Shown here in pieces: positions 26,903 to 36,342 of a stretch of 64,000 nt of DNA (position 1 is the stretch's first letter; each line of letters starts with the position of its first letter). The position numbers and the translations under genes are program-made. The DNA is from JAHBVL01 sp963712055 (GTDB lineage Bacteria; Chloroflexota; Chloroflexia; Thermomicrobiales; UBA6265). Location: contig CAVQGN010000003.1 in NCBI GenBank assembly GCA_963712055.1, forward strand, positions 124,001 through 188,000. The letters are read 5' to 3'. The notes beneath the pieces were generated by a model. The model was not told where the DNA came from, ran no database searches, and worked only from the letters and a program-made list of their open reading frames with translations.

Positions 26903-28125
26903 TAGTAGCGCTCCCCGGCTGCTGGTTCGTTCATCTCATGAACGTCGTACATCTGTTGTTGTTCCTGCTCGTAGATGGCGTGATCTTCAGGATGCAGCTC
27001 AGCCTTGCGGCGATCACTTGGGAACAAGCCTTCAGGGCGCAGGAGCATCGTCAAAACCAGCGCGAGCCCGAAGATCAGGAATTTGTCCTGAGTGAGATTG
27101 TGATGGGCCAGGAAATCGATTCCAAGCGACTCGCCTGCTCGATTAAGTGGACCCGTCAGTTCCTCCGCCATGATCCGATCGAAAAAGCCGATCAACAGAG
27201 CCCCGAGAACAACCCCATAGATGTTGCCGAGGCCACCGACCACCACCATGGCGAGGATCGTCACGGAAACCAGGAACTCGAAGTTGCTCGGATGGACGTA
27301 CTGGAAATACGACGCGAAGATCGAACCTGCAAATCCAGCGAACGACGCCCCCAGGGCAAACGCCCAAAGTTTTGTGCGAACGAGATCGACACCCATGCTC
27401 GAAGCCGCGATCTCGTCTTCGCGGACGGCAGTCCAGGTCCGGCCGAGGCGAGAGTTGTAGAGTCGTCTGATCATCAGCAGGGAGATCACCCCGATCGTCA
27501 AAATCAGCCAGTACCAGTTGGCCTGATCGGTCGGTTTGAAAGTGATCGTCCGGCCAAGGATTTCGATCCCATCCTGGCCAAACGGCATCGCGATCGGATT
27601 CACTCCAGCGGTGCCATTGGTGTAATGCTCGGCATTGAGGAAAAAGTTCGGGACTATTTCGCCAAATCCTAGAGTCACGATGGCGAGATAATCCCCTCGC
27701 AGACGCAACGTCGGCGCTCCAAGCAGGATTCCGAAAATCGCTGCGACCCCCCAGGAAACGGCGAGGGCGGCCCAAAAATTCTGGAGAAAGGTTGGCACAT
27801 ACCCTTGCTGGATAAAATAACTGCCGGGTGAGGTCAAGAAACCCATCGTATAGGCGCCAATGGCAAAAAAGGCAGCGTATCCAAGATCGAGAAGACCAGC
27901 ATATCCGACGACGATGTTGAGACCCATCGCCAAAATCACATAGATCAGAATTGAACCCCAGGAACCGAGTCGCCCCCACCCAAGTCGTTCGTCAACCAGC
28001 GGATACGCAGCGAAGACCATAACCGCACCAGCAAGCAGGAGATTCTCCCGGTTGCGCGCAAGGAACGACGGCGGATCGATCCGGTTCTTGACTGAAGCTG
28101 GAAGCGACGGGGTCGTGGCAGCCAT
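26902..28125 (-). CDS. livM: Branched-chain amino acid ABC transporter permease LivM
   Basis: The 407-residue permease has eight or more hydrophobic helices and LivM motifs such as MGLNIVVGYAGLLDLGYAAFFAIGAY and RLRGDYLAIVTLGFGEI. The EAA-like loop includes GRTWTAVREDEIAASSMGVD. The C-terminus carries an acidic, Gln-rich tail of about 45 residues (PEDHAIYEQEQQQM), which is not part of the usual permease and may be cytoplasmic. ATG 28125 is two bases from the livH stop. Confidence 0.94.
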   Translation of the reverse strand: MAATTPSLPASVKNRIDPPSFLARNRENLLLAGAVMVFAAYPLVDERLGWGRLGSWGSILIYVILAMGLNIVVGYAGLLDLGYAAFFAIGAYTMGFLTSPGSYFIQQGYVPTFLQNFWAALAVSWGVAAIFGILLGAPTLRLRGDYLAIVTLGFGEIVPNFFLNAEHYTNGTAGVNPIAMPFGQDGIEILGRTITFKPTDQANWYWLILTIGVISLLMIRRLYNSRLGRTWTAVREDEIAASSMGVDLVRTKLWAFALGASFAGFAGSIFASYFQYVHPSNFEFLVSVTILAMVVVGGLGNIYGVVLGALLIGFFDRIMAEELTGPLNRAGESLGIDFLAHHNLTQDKFLIFGLALVLTMLLRPEGLFPSDRRKAELHPEDHAIYEQEQQQMYDVHEMNEPAAGERY

Positions 28126-28126
28126 G

Positions 28127-29176
28127 TCAGACCTTCTCCGTCGTGTGTTCGCCAAGCAAACCGCTCGGACGGAAGACCATCGTCACCACAAGGAGACCAA
28201 ATATTAACGAAGGGGTCCATTGCGCTCCCCACCAGGGCACATACTCTTTGACGAAACCATCACTTAATGACCAGACGATGCCGATAATGAAACCGCCGAG
28301 TACGGCCCCACCCAGGTTCCCAACGCCACCCACCACCGCGGCAGTGAAAGCGAAGAGTCCGTAACGAAATCCCATGCCCGGTCTGGCTGAGTTGTTGTAG
28401 TAGAGCGCGATGAATCCTGCCGCGCCCGCCAGCAGTCCTCCGACGATAAACGCAATTGAGATCGCGCGGTTGACATCGATTCCCATGAGCGCCGACGCAT
28501 CACGATCCTGCGCGGTGGCTCGCATTGCTTTGCCAGTTCTGGTGCGCTGCACAAACCACTGCAACAGCAAGAGGAGCGGAATCGTTATCAGCACGACAGC
28601 CAGATCGATCGGTCGAACCCGGATATTCGTGTCGAGACCGAACCACTCGGTCAAGATGTTGTAGGTACGGTACTCGGACGGGATCAGCGGTGGAGGGGAC
28701 ATTGGATTCGACCCCTTCCAGTAGATCGCGAACTGCTGGAGGATGAAACTGAAACCAATCGCGGTAATCAAAGGCGCCAGACGGGGCGCGTTCCGCAAAC
28801 GGCGGTAGGCCACCCGGTCGATACTCCAGTTGATCGAAGCGCTGAAAATCATCGCGCCGATCAGCGCCAGCAATGACACACCGATAATGGCAGCCCAACC
28901 GCTCGTGCTATCGACCGCAGTAGTCGCAACAACGGTGAGTGCAAAATACGCGCCCATCATGAAGACTTCGCCGTGAGCGAAGTTGATTAGTTCGACAATC
29001 CCATAAACGATCGTGTACCCGAGAGCGATCAGAGCGATGAGCGAACCGTTGGCGATGCCGATGACCATATATTGCGCGAAGAGCTGCGGTCGCTCGATAG
29101 CGCCGTAAATCAGGAAAGCCGCCGCCGTAAGCAGCAATCCCAATCCAATGACATTAATGATCCGCTCTCTATTCAT
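28127..29176 (-). CDS. livH: Branched-chain amino acid ABC transporter permease LivH
   Basis: The 349-residue permease has about eight hydrophobic helices and the LivH motif GIANGSLIALIALGYTIVYGI followed by NFAHGEVFMMGAY. The loop GKAMRATAQDRDASALMGID contacts the ATPases. It is longer than typical LivH (about 300), partly from a periplasmic stretch near the middle containing NPMSPPPLIPSEYRTYN. It follows livK after a strong hairpin and precedes livM. Confidence 0.94.
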   Translation of the reverse strand: MNRERIINVIGLGLLLTAAAFLIYGAIERPQLFAQYMVIGIANGSLIALIALGYTIVYGIVELINFAHGEVFMMGAYFALTVVATTAVDSTSGWAAIIGVSLLALIGAMIFSASINWSIDRVAYRRLRNAPRLAPLITAIGFSFILQQFAIYWKGSNPMSPPPLIPSEYRTYNILTEWFGLDTNIRVRPIDLAVVLITIPLLLLLQWFVQRTRTGKAMRATAQDRDASALMGIDVNRAISIAFIVGGLLAGAAGFIALYYNNSARPGMGFRYGLFAFTAAVVGGVGNLGGAVLGGFIIGIVWSLSDGFVKEYVPWWGAQWTPSLIFGLLVVTMVFRPSGLLGEHTTEKV

Positions 29177-29233
29177 CAAGAATCCAGAGCATCAGCAAGA
29201 TCTCCGTTTGTTCCAAACTCAAAATATGACTAA

Positions 29234-29259
29234 CGGGCCGAGCATGAAAGCTCGGCCCG
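29234..29259 (-). terminator. Attenuator-like hairpin between livK and livH
   Basis: A perfect 10-base stem, CGGGCCGAGC/GCTCGGCCCG, encloses a 6-base loop in the 105-base gap after livK. No long T-run follows on the minus strand (TTAGTCATATTTT). Such hairpins often let binding-protein transcripts exceed permease transcripts, either by partial termination or by protecting the 3' end. Confidence 0.7.
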
Positions 29260-29281
29260 CAGTGCCATAGTTCGACGATTC

Positions 29282-30655
29282 TTAGCTGATCGACTTCTGG
29301 AACGTGATGGCGTTATCGACCACCTTGGCCAAACCGATGATCGAGGAGTCCGTGTCGCCGGTTTCCGTGAAGCTCCATGTTCCACCAAGGAGGCTCACGA
29401 AACCCTCAGTACTGAGCAGCGCTTCGGCGATCTTCGTTCGATCGGCCTCGGCAGCGCGCTCGATGGCCTGCAAGGTTACGACAACTGTTTCATACGAGTA
29501 GACCGCATAGGCATCCGGCTGTTCGCCATCGCCCAGACCAAGTCGCTCGCTCACCCGGGTCACGTAGTCCGCGCCGGGGCCGCCATTTTCAAGCAGCTTG
29601 TCCGCGGTGTATCCAGCAAACGTCAACCACGCGCCTTCGGCAGCGTCAGCAGCACCCTGGATGAATGTGTCGCTGATAAGACCATCTGGCCCGAGGAAGA
29701 GGACATCGTCCGGAGACATGACGCCCCGCATGTCCTGTAGAACCTTGGCCGGGTTGTTGTCGACCGTCGCGCCGAGATAGAGGATGTCGGGGCCTTTGTC
29801 CGCGATCGAAGTCATCAGCGCCTGATAGTCAGACGCTTTGCCGTCATAGCCTTCGAAACCGAGAACCTCACCGCCGTTTTCAGCGAAGGTGTTGGCAAAG
29901 ACCTGCGCGACACCCTTGCCGTAGAGGCTGTTGTCATGAAGAACATACGCCTTCGTGCGCATCGCTTCCGGATCTTGGGTTGCCCAGCGACCGGCGGCGC
30001 CACCCTGGACGTCGTCAGCTGGGCAAACGCGGCAATACGTCCGCCCACCGGTTGGATAGTAGATGTCCGGCTCGCCTTCTTCGGTCGCGCCTTCGACAAC
30101 CTTGGTCAGACCCTGGTAGGTGTTAGCGAAGGAAATCTGCCCCATCCCGGCCTGATTGGTGATCGGGATCGAGATCTTGGCCGAACCGGAGTTGTAGGAC
30201 GCCATATAGACCATGGCGGTGTCGTCGTTGATCGCTTTGTTGACGTTCTCAGTCGCTTTGCCGGCTTCCCAACCACCGTTGTTGGCGGCAACGCCTTCGT
30301 CCAGTGCTTCGTATTCGATCGCATAGCCGCCAGCGGCCATTCCGAAGTCTTCGAAGCACATCGTGGCAGCTTCGATAGCATGACCGCCAACGCGCTCCAT
30401 CGATCCAGTGAACGGCCAGGAGCTATAGATCTTGATTGTGCCTTTGCTGGTGTCAGTCGTATGAGCAACGTCCGGATTACCGATCTGAGTCGATTCGGGC
30501 ATGGCATCCTGGGCCCGGGTCGCATGGACGTTGAGCACCTGACCGATCAGCCCGACGGACAAGCCAGCCGCAGCTGCACGCTTGCCGAATTCGCGGCGAT
30601 CGATTTTTGTCGAATACAACTGAGCAATGAGTCCGGCGATTGATTCACGTGCCAT
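29282..30655 (-). CDS. livK: Branched-chain amino acid-type ABC transporter substrate-binding protein
   Basis: The 457-residue protein has a twin-arginine signal: DRREFGKRAAAAGLSVGLI, ending near ATRAQDA, so it is exported folded by Tat. The mature part is a periplasmic-binding-protein type I fold (IKIYSSWPFTGSMERVG, VLHDNSLYGKGVAQVFANTF, YDGKASDYQALMTSI, YLGATVDNNPAKVLQDMRG). It is not an obvious lipoprotein. ATG 30655 has an ideal ribosome site (AGGAGGAA, seven bases). A near-perfect palindrome lies about 130 bases upstream. It captures the transported ligand for LivHMGF. Confidence 0.93.
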   Translation of the reverse strand: MARESIAGLIAQLYSTKIDRREFGKRAAAAGLSVGLIGQVLNVHATRAQDAMPESTQIGNPDVAHTTDTSKGTIKIYSSWPFTGSMERVGGHAIEAATMCFEDFGMAAGGYAIEYEALDEGVAANNGGWEAGKATENVNKAINDDTAMVYMASYNSGSAKISIPITNQAGMGQISFANTYQGLTKVVEGATEEGEPDIYYPTGGRTYCRVCPADDVQGGAAGRWATQDPEAMRTKAYVLHDNSLYGKGVAQVFANTFAENGGEVLGFEGYDGKASDYQALMTSIADKGPDILYLGATVDNNPAKVLQDMRGVMSPDDVLFLGPDGLISDTFIQGAADAAEGAWLTFAGYTADKLLENGGPGADYVTRVSERLGLGDGEQPDAYAVYSYETVVVTLQAIERAAEADRTKIAEALLSTEGFVSLLGGTWSFTETGDTDSSIIGLAKVVDNAITFQKSIS

Positions 30656-30783
30656 CTTTTTTCCTCCTGAACGAATGCCGCCTTCGGACACCATGTCCAA
30701 AACATGAGCGGACCCTTCACGACTTCAACCCGCCCCATCGGAGCACTTCTACCCAGTTTCGCCTTCATTTCCGTTACGAAAAC

Positions 30784-30797
30784 GATGTCTTGACATC
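30784..30797. promoter_or_regulatory. Palindrome in the livK/30885 divergent gap, candidate operator
   Basis: GATGTC (30784-30789) and GACATC (30792-30797) form an exact inverted repeat with a TT spacer. It lies in the 229-base gap between livK and the plus-strand gene at 30885. The plus strand also shows TTGACA within it, but no well-spaced -10. Confidence 0.35.
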
Positions 30798-30884
30798 ATT
30801 CCGGGCGTCTTGCGTGTTCTACTTCACCGATTGACGGATTCTGGCGCGGCAGCATAGCCGCAACACTCTGCGCTGTCAAACGCC

Positions 30885-31451
30885 ATGACCATTATTCGCC
30901 GTATTTCAGGCACAGTTTCGGTAGAATCGTCTGATGCTGGCAGACCGAGGGGAGCGATAGGACAGTTGAGTGATTTGATCGAAGAATCGGCGATCCCGCC
31001 GCTCCCGGATATCGACGAGCGATCGGTGCTCGAATCCGCCCGGAAAGCCCTGATCGCTGCTGATTTCTACGCCTATCTGAGTCTGACCGACGACCAAACT
31101 TGGGCGGTCGTCGCAGACGACCTAGAGGGACACGTCGACATCCGGGTCGCGAACGGCCGGATTCAGCTAGAAGTCTGGGATTCCTCCCCCGGTCTCTTTG
31201 CTGAAGAAGAAAGCGACTGGCGTCAGAAAGCGCTCGAGCGCTTGGCTCGGCGGGTGGTCCCCAACGTCGCACGAGGTTTCCTCGCTGAGAATCAATTTGC
31301 CGAATGGAGCAACGAGGATCAGGGGGTCAGAGTGCGTATTCGCACGAACCTACCGTATGACCAGGTCGGTGAGGTTGGCTTGGTTGCACGCAAATCCTTT
31401 CCAGAGCTGGACCGGGTTCTGACACTGGTTGAATCAGAAATCCGTACCTGA
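30885..31451 (+). CDS. Conserved-looking hypothetical protein
   Basis: I do not recognise this soluble, acidic 188-residue protein with confidence. Its alternating strand/helix pattern (TWAVVADDLEGHVDIRVAN, IQLEVWDSS, a helix around WRQKALERLARRV, then GVRVRIRTNLP and a final helix) is compatible with a small alpha/beta chaperone-like or YbjN-like fold, but this is a guess. An alternative TTG start lies at 30966, after AGGACAG. It ends 17 bases before adenine deaminase and is probably co-transcribed with it. Confidence 0.65.
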   Translation: MTIIRRISGTVSVESSDAGRPRGAIGQLSDLIEESAIPPLPDIDERSVLESARKALIAADFYAYLSLTDDQTWAVVADDLEGHVDIRVANGRIQLEVWDSSPGLFAEEESDWRQKALERLARRVVPNVARGFLAENQFAEWSNEDQGVRVRIRTNLPYDQVGEVGLVARKSFPELDRVLTLVESEIRT

Positions 31452-31468
31452 GCAAGGAGCACCCGTCA

Positions 31469-33178
31469 ATGGATATGAAACGAATACCGTTTGATTCCGG
31501 TAGTTGGCGTCGTCGGGTGGTGGCCGCTCGCGGAACGGGACCCGCAGAGGTCCTGCTTGCAGGCGGGAGAATCGTCAACGTTTTCACCGAAGAGCTCATC
31601 GAAGCGAATGTCGCCATCGTCGACGGCAAAATTGCGGCCGTCGGCAACTACTCGAACGCTACGAAATTCGTCGATTGTCGTGACAAGATCATCGCGCCTT
31701 CCTTCGTCGATCCGCATATCCATGTCGAAAGCTCGATGGTCTGGTTGCCTGAGTTCGCGCGAGCAATCGTGCCGCGGGGAACGGGAGCTGTTGTGACCGA
31801 TCCGCACGAAATCGCCAATGTCGCTGGTCTGGCCGGTATCGAAGCACTACGCTCTGCCAGCGCAGCTCTCCCGATGCATGTCCGTTTCACCGCTCCATCG
31901 TGTGTGCCAGCGAGTGCCTGGGAGAGCCCGGGGGCACGATTCACAAGTGACCAGATCGCGGAGATGCTCACCTGGCCGGAAACGGTTGGACTCGGTGAAC
32001 TGATGAATGTCGCCGGTGCGCTCTCTGGCGACGCCACGATCGGGTTCAAACTGAGAGCCGCCGAGGGAAAACGGAAAGACGGTCACGCGCCTGAAGTGAC
32101 TGGCAGACGTCTGCAAGCCTACCTTGCCAGCGGCGTCGGTTCGGACCATGAGTCGACCACGCTCGAAGAAGCCTATGAGAAACTCCGGAGCGGGTTGATG
32201 ATCATGATTCGGCAGGGAACCTCAGAGCGCAATCTGGCCGAGCTTTTGCCGCTCGCTTCCGATACGACTTATCCGCGTGTCACCTTCTGCTCCGATGATC
32301 GCGATTGCCATACGTTGCTCGCTGACGGACATATCGACGCAATCTTGCGGGACGCAATCGCTAGCGGTCTCGATCCCCTCCGGGCGATTCGACTCGCGAC
32401 ATGGAACGCTGCTGACTACTGGGGTCTGACGGGAATTGGCGCCGTCGCCCCTGGATACGAAGCCAATCTGGTGATACTGGACGACCTCGATTCAATAGCT
32501 GTTTCGAAAACGCTCTTTCAAGGTCAGATCGTGGCCGAGAACGGTGCGATGGTCGATTCGATCTCTTCCGCACCGCCGCCTCACCTTCTCGATTCGATGC
32601 ATCTCGCGCCGATGAGCAAATCTGATCTCCGCCTCGATCCGGCCTCCGCCAAACGAGCTGTCGGTGTGATTCCGGGTCAAATCGTGACCAAACTCATCAC
32701 AATCGAACCAACCATCGTGGGCGATTCCGCTGTTGCGGATGTCAACCGCGATCTGCTCAAACTCGTCAGCGCCGAACGGCACAACGCCACCGGGCGGGTC
32801 GGCGTCGGCTATATCTCCGGATTCGGACTGAAGGAGGGCGCGATGGCAAGCTCGGTTGCCCACGACGCCCACAACATCGTCGCCGTCGGAACGAATGATG
32901 ATGATCTCCTCCTGGCCATACGCTATGTAGCGGAGCGCCAAGGTGGGCTGGTGGTCGTTGCGAACGGCGAGGTCAAAGCCTTTCTGCCCTTGCCGATCGC
33001 AGGCCTGATGTCTGACCAGCCGCTCGCAAGCGTGGCTCGTTCTGTTGGTGAACTCGAATCAGCGGCGAAATCCCTTGGGTCGCCGTTGGATACTCCGTTT
33101 GGCACGTTGGCATTCATGTCGCTGTCCGTGATTCCGCACGCTCGAGTCACCGATAAGGGGTTTGTGCTCGTCTCGTAA
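31469..33178 (+). CDS. ade: Adenine deaminase
   Basis: The 569-residue amidohydrolase deaminates adenine to hypoxanthine for purine salvage or catabolism. It has the family-typical start LLAGGRIVNVFTEELIEANVAIVDGKIAAVG, the metal site PSFVDPHIHVESSM, VVTDPHEIANVAGLAG, the GHAPEVTGRRLQAYLASG region and VTFCSDDRD. The C-terminal Ade domain includes IEPTIVGDSAV, GVGYISGFGLKEGAMASSVAHDAHNIV and LPLPIAGLMSD. The ribosome site AAGGAG is ten bases upstream. Length matches the family. Confidence 0.95.
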   Translation: MDMKRIPFDSGSWRRRVVAARGTGPAEVLLAGGRIVNVFTEELIEANVAIVDGKIAAVGNYSNATKFVDCRDKIIAPSFVDPHIHVESSMVWLPEFARAIVPRGTGAVVTDPHEIANVAGLAGIEALRSASAALPMHVRFTAPSCVPASAWESPGARFTSDQIAEMLTWPETVGLGELMNVAGALSGDATIGFKLRAAEGKRKDGHAPEVTGRRLQAYLASGVGSDHESTTLEEAYEKLRSGLMIMIRQGTSERNLAELLPLASDTTYPRVTFCSDDRDCHTLLADGHIDAILRDAIASGLDPLRAIRLATWNAADYWGLTGIGAVAPGYEANLVILDDLDSIAVSKTLFQGQIVAENGAMVDSISSAPPPHLLDSMHLAPMSKSDLRLDPASAKRAVGVIPGQIVTKLITIEPTIVGDSAVADVNRDLLKLVSAERHNATGRVGVGYISGFGLKEGAMASSVAHDAHNIVAVGTNDDDLLLAIRYVAERQGGLVVVANGEVKAFLPLPIAGLMSDQPLASVARSVGELESAAKSLGSPLDTPFGTLAFMSLSVIPHARVTDKGFVLVS

Positions 33179-33260
33179 CCAGCGCACGTAACGCCCAGAA
33201 TAGACTTCGTGTCAGTGATACACTAAGTCGATTGACGGGCCAGTCCGGCTTTCCACGCTG

Positions 33261-34982
33261 ATGAAATGGAATCACGACATGCAGATGGATCCTCTCGCGC
33301 TGGACAGTGGTCTAGCGGTCACTCCTCTCGAGTACGACGCGGTTGTGGTGGGAGCTGGAGTTGCGGGCCTTTCCTTCACTCTGAGACTGCCAGCATCGTG
33401 GCGGGTTGCTCTATTGACCAAAGGGATTCTTGGCGAAAGCAACACCCGCTATGCCCAGGGCGGGATTTCCGCCGCCATCGGTGACGGGGATTCCCCGAAT
33501 CTGCACGGGCAGGACACCCTCAGCGCGGGCGCGGGGTTGAGCGATGCTCCAGCGGTCGACGAACTGGTGTCATCGGCTCCTGAAGCGGTCGACTGGTTGC
33601 TGTCACTCGGAACTGAGTTCGACAGGGATCCTGTGACTGGCGCTATCGAACTCGGTCGCGAAGCAGCTCATAGCCGCCATCGCGTACTGCACGCCGGCGG
33701 TGACGCGACCGGAGCAGAGGTCGAGCGGGCGCTCGTCGAAGCTGTCCGCACGCGGGACAAGGTCGACCTGTTCGACCACGCGTTTGGCCTCGATCTGGTC
33801 GTAGAAAGCGGCGAGTGTGCCGGTCTCATCGCCGCGCTTCCCGGGTACGAAGGGCTCGTAGTGTTGCATGCGCCGGTTGTGGTGATCGCTGCCGGAGGCG
33901 CCGGTCAACTCTGGGCGGTGACCTCCAATCCTCCTGGCGCGACAGGTGACGGCTTGGCCATGGCGATTCGGGCAGGAGTCGCGATTGCTGATCCCGAATT
34001 CGTGCAGTTCCACCCAACGGTGCTTCGAACTCCAGGTGGCGAGCCGTTTCTGGTGACCGAAGCCGTTCGCGGTGAAGGCGCATATCTACGCGGTCTCGAT
34101 GGCAACCGTTTCATGGTCGGGCAGCACGAGCTCGCCGAACTCGCACCCAGAGACGTAGTGGCGCGTGGGATCCAGGCCGCAATGGCTGTCCAGAACACTG
34201 ATCATGTGTATCTTGATCTGAGCCATCTCGATTACAAGGCCATGCATCGTCGCTTTCCAACAATTGCCGCCGAACTCAAACGACGTGATCTCGACCTTGC
34301 CAAGGACTTGATTCCGGTCGCCCCGGCAGCCCACTATTTCATTGGCGGTCTCGCATCCGGGCCGACTGGTTTGACCAGTCTTCCCGGTTTGCTCTCACTT
34401 GGTGAGGCCGCGTGTTCTGGTGTCCACGGCGCCAACCGGCTTGCGAGCAATTCCCTGCTCGAGGGCCTTGTTTTTGGCGCCAACGCGGCTGAAGAAGTGA
34501 TGGCGCAGCATCCCAGCATTCGCGCGCGCGCCCATACGACCCACGTACGCTCCAACGGCGTGCCGTTTGCCGAGGCTCAGGGTCGGCAGGAATCACTGGC
34601 GGCATTGATTCAGCGACTGCAGCGGACCATGAGTGCGCACGTCGCGGTTGTTCGGAATGCCGATGGTTTGGTCAGCGCACTGAAGACACTCGAAGCGATA
34701 GATTCAGATCTGACTACCACCGCTCCCGCGACCATCGCTGGCTGGGAAGCGCGCAATATGGCCCTAGCGGCGAAAGCGGTTGCATCGGCGGCGCTCCATC
34801 GCGAGGAGAGTCGTGGCGCGCATTTCCGCTCGGATTTTCCGGACACCGATCCATATCTGACCGGTCTCGATTCGCTCCTCGACCGCGTACCGTTTGATCA
34901 ATGGCGCTATGGCCGTATTCCCACCGTGATCAGCCAATCGCTCCAAACACCCGATGTTGCGCCGCTAACCATCGCGCCATGA
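33261..34982 (+). CDS. nadB: L-aspartate oxidase
   Basis: NadB oxidises L-aspartate to iminoaspartate with FAD, the first step of de novo NAD synthesis. The 573-residue protein has the FAD dinucleotide fold (VVVGAGVAGLSFTLRL), NTRYAQGGISAAIGDGDSP, HSRHRVLHAGGDATGAEV, EFVQFHPTVL, LAPRDVVARGI, PAAHYFIGGL and GANRLASNSLLEGLVFG, all typical of NadB rather than SdhA. An alternative ATG at 33279 has GGAA upstream. The partners nadA and nadC are not in the window. It is followed closely by folC. Confidence 0.94.
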   Translation: MKWNHDMQMDPLALDSGLAVTPLEYDAVVVGAGVAGLSFTLRLPASWRVALLTKGILGESNTRYAQGGISAAIGDGDSPNLHGQDTLSAGAGLSDAPAVDELVSSAPEAVDWLLSLGTEFDRDPVTGAIELGREAAHSRHRVLHAGGDATGAEVERALVEAVRTRDKVDLFDHAFGLDLVVESGECAGLIAALPGYEGLVVLHAPVVVIAAGGAGQLWAVTSNPPGATGDGLAMAIRAGVAIADPEFVQFHPTVLRTPGGEPFLVTEAVRGEGAYLRGLDGNRFMVGQHELAELAPRDVVARGIQAAMAVQNTDHVYLDLSHLDYKAMHRRFPTIAAELKRRDLDLAKDLIPVAPAAHYFIGGLASGPTGLTSLPGLLSLGEAACSGVHGANRLASNSLLEGLVFGANAAEEVMAQHPSIRARAHTTHVRSNGVPFAEAQGRQESLAALIQRLQRTMSAHVAVVRNADGLVSALKTLEAIDSDLTTTAPATIAGWEARNMALAAKAVASAALHREESRGAHFRSDFPDTDPYLTGLDSLLDRVPFDQWRYGRIPTVISQSLQTPDVAPLTIAP

Positions 34983-34992
34983 ACAGTTACCC

Positions 34993-36321
34993 ATGACGGA
35001 CTATGGCCGCGCTGTCGAGTACCTGGAAACCCGTTTAACTGGTTCCGATCGACGCATTGCCCCGGTCGATCTCTCTGATGCAGCGCTCGAAACGCAACTT
35101 CGAAGTTTCGAAGGATTTCTGCGCGAATCAGAATGGCTTGACCCAGGAATCCCGATCATTCATGTTGCGGGTTCGAAAGGCAAAGGTTCAACGGTCGCGA
35201 TGGCATCCTCGGTTCTGCGGGCAGGGGGCTTCCGAGTTGGCACGTTCACCTCGCCGCATCTCCATTCCTGGACTGAGCGTATTGCGATCAACAACCAGCC
35301 AGTAGCTGAGCATGAATTTGCTCGGTTGGTGAACACCGTCTCTGCCGCTGAAGCGGCGTTCGAGCAGCGTGGAGACGGACGCTCCCTCAATCTCTTTGAG
35401 TTTCTGACCGCAATGGCGATAGCTCATTTTGGTGCTTCAGACTGTGATGTCCTCATCTTCGAGGTCGGACTCGGCGGTCGATTCGATCCGACGAATGTTC
35501 TGATACCAGCGGTTTCGGTGATTACCCGACTCGAGCTCGAACACGTTGCAATCCTCGGACCGACAATGAAAGAAATCGCGTGGAACAAAGCCGGCATCAT
35601 CAAACCGGGTGTGTCCGCGGTCACTTGCAAGCAGCAGCCACTTCCGCTCGCCGAAATCATCGCAGCCGCCCAGCTGGTTGACGCTCCGCTGTTTCGCGAA
35701 AACCAGGAATGGTCGACCGACGGCCGCTCCAGCGATTTCACCTACACCGACCGCCTGGAGCGAATCGAGCATCTCGTGGTCGGCCTTCCGGGACCGCACC
35801 AGGTCCAGAATGCCGGAATGGCGATCGCGGCGATCCACCTGCTCTGGGATTCCGGAATCAACGTCAGCGAAGTGGCTATTCGCGACGGACTCAACTCGGT
35901 GTCGCTCCCGGGTCGTTTCGAGCGAGTCAATCACAATGGCCGTGAGATCATTCTGGATGCAGCCCACACGCCGGAATCCGCAGACGGTTTGGCTGCCACA
36001 CTCGCGGAAGTCGATATCCACTCGGCGGATTTCGTTGTCGGTCTTCTCAAGGACAAGGATGCCCAGTCGTTTCTCCGGTCGTTGCGATTCCAGATTTCAT
36101 CGCTTTCGCTGGCGAAACTCGCTCATCCGCGGAGCGCGGATCTCGATCAGCTCGAACAGGCCGCAAAGGCAGCGGACATCGACTATTTTCGTTCTGATTC
36201 AGTCTCAGACGCTCTCGCAACCTTCCTGAACGATGGGAATTCCGCTCGCCCGATTGTTGTGACCGGTTCGCTGGGAGCCGTCAGCGAAGCCAGAGTCGCT
36301 CTGAATCTCGATAGATCCTGA
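34993..36321 (+). CDS. folC: Folylpolyglutamate synthase / dihydrofolate synthase
   Basis: The 442-residue Mur-ligase-family enzyme adds glutamate to dihydropteroate and folates. It has an IIHVAGSKGKGSTVAMASS ATP loop (GSKGKGS rather than GTNGKGS), GTFTSPHLHSWTERIAIN, FEVGLGGRFDPTNVL and LDAAHTPESADGLA. The SPHL and GGRFDPTN motifs separate it from the cell-wall Mur ligases in this window. It lies 10 bases after nadB and is probably co-transcribed. Confidence 0.93.
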   Translation: MTDYGRAVEYLETRLTGSDRRIAPVDLSDAALETQLRSFEGFLRESEWLDPGIPIIHVAGSKGKGSTVAMASSVLRAGGFRVGTFTSPHLHSWTERIAINNQPVAEHEFARLVNTVSAAEAAFEQRGDGRSLNLFEFLTAMAIAHFGASDCDVLIFEVGLGGRFDPTNVLIPAVSVITRLELEHVAILGPTMKEIAWNKAGIIKPGVSAVTCKQQPLPLAEIIAAAQLVDAPLFRENQEWSTDGRSSDFTYTDRLERIEHLVVGLPGPHQVQNAGMAIAAIHLLWDSGINVSEVAIRDGLNSVSLPGRFERVNHNGREIILDAAHTPESADGLAATLAEVDIHSADFVVGLLKDKDAQSFLRSLRFQISSLSLAKLAHPRSADLDQLEQAAKAADIDYFRSDSVSDALATFLNDGNSARPIVVTGSLGAVSEARVALNLDRS

Positions 36322-36328
36322 TGGAAAT

Positions 36329-36342
36329 CGCGAACGTTCGCG
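36329..36342. repeat. Perfect 14-base palindrome after folC
   Basis: CGCGAACGTTCGCG is an exact palindrome, eight bases after the folC stop and about 160 bases before the sigma-factor start. It could be a regulator site for the sigma operon or a short terminator; there is no T-run. Confidence 0.4.
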
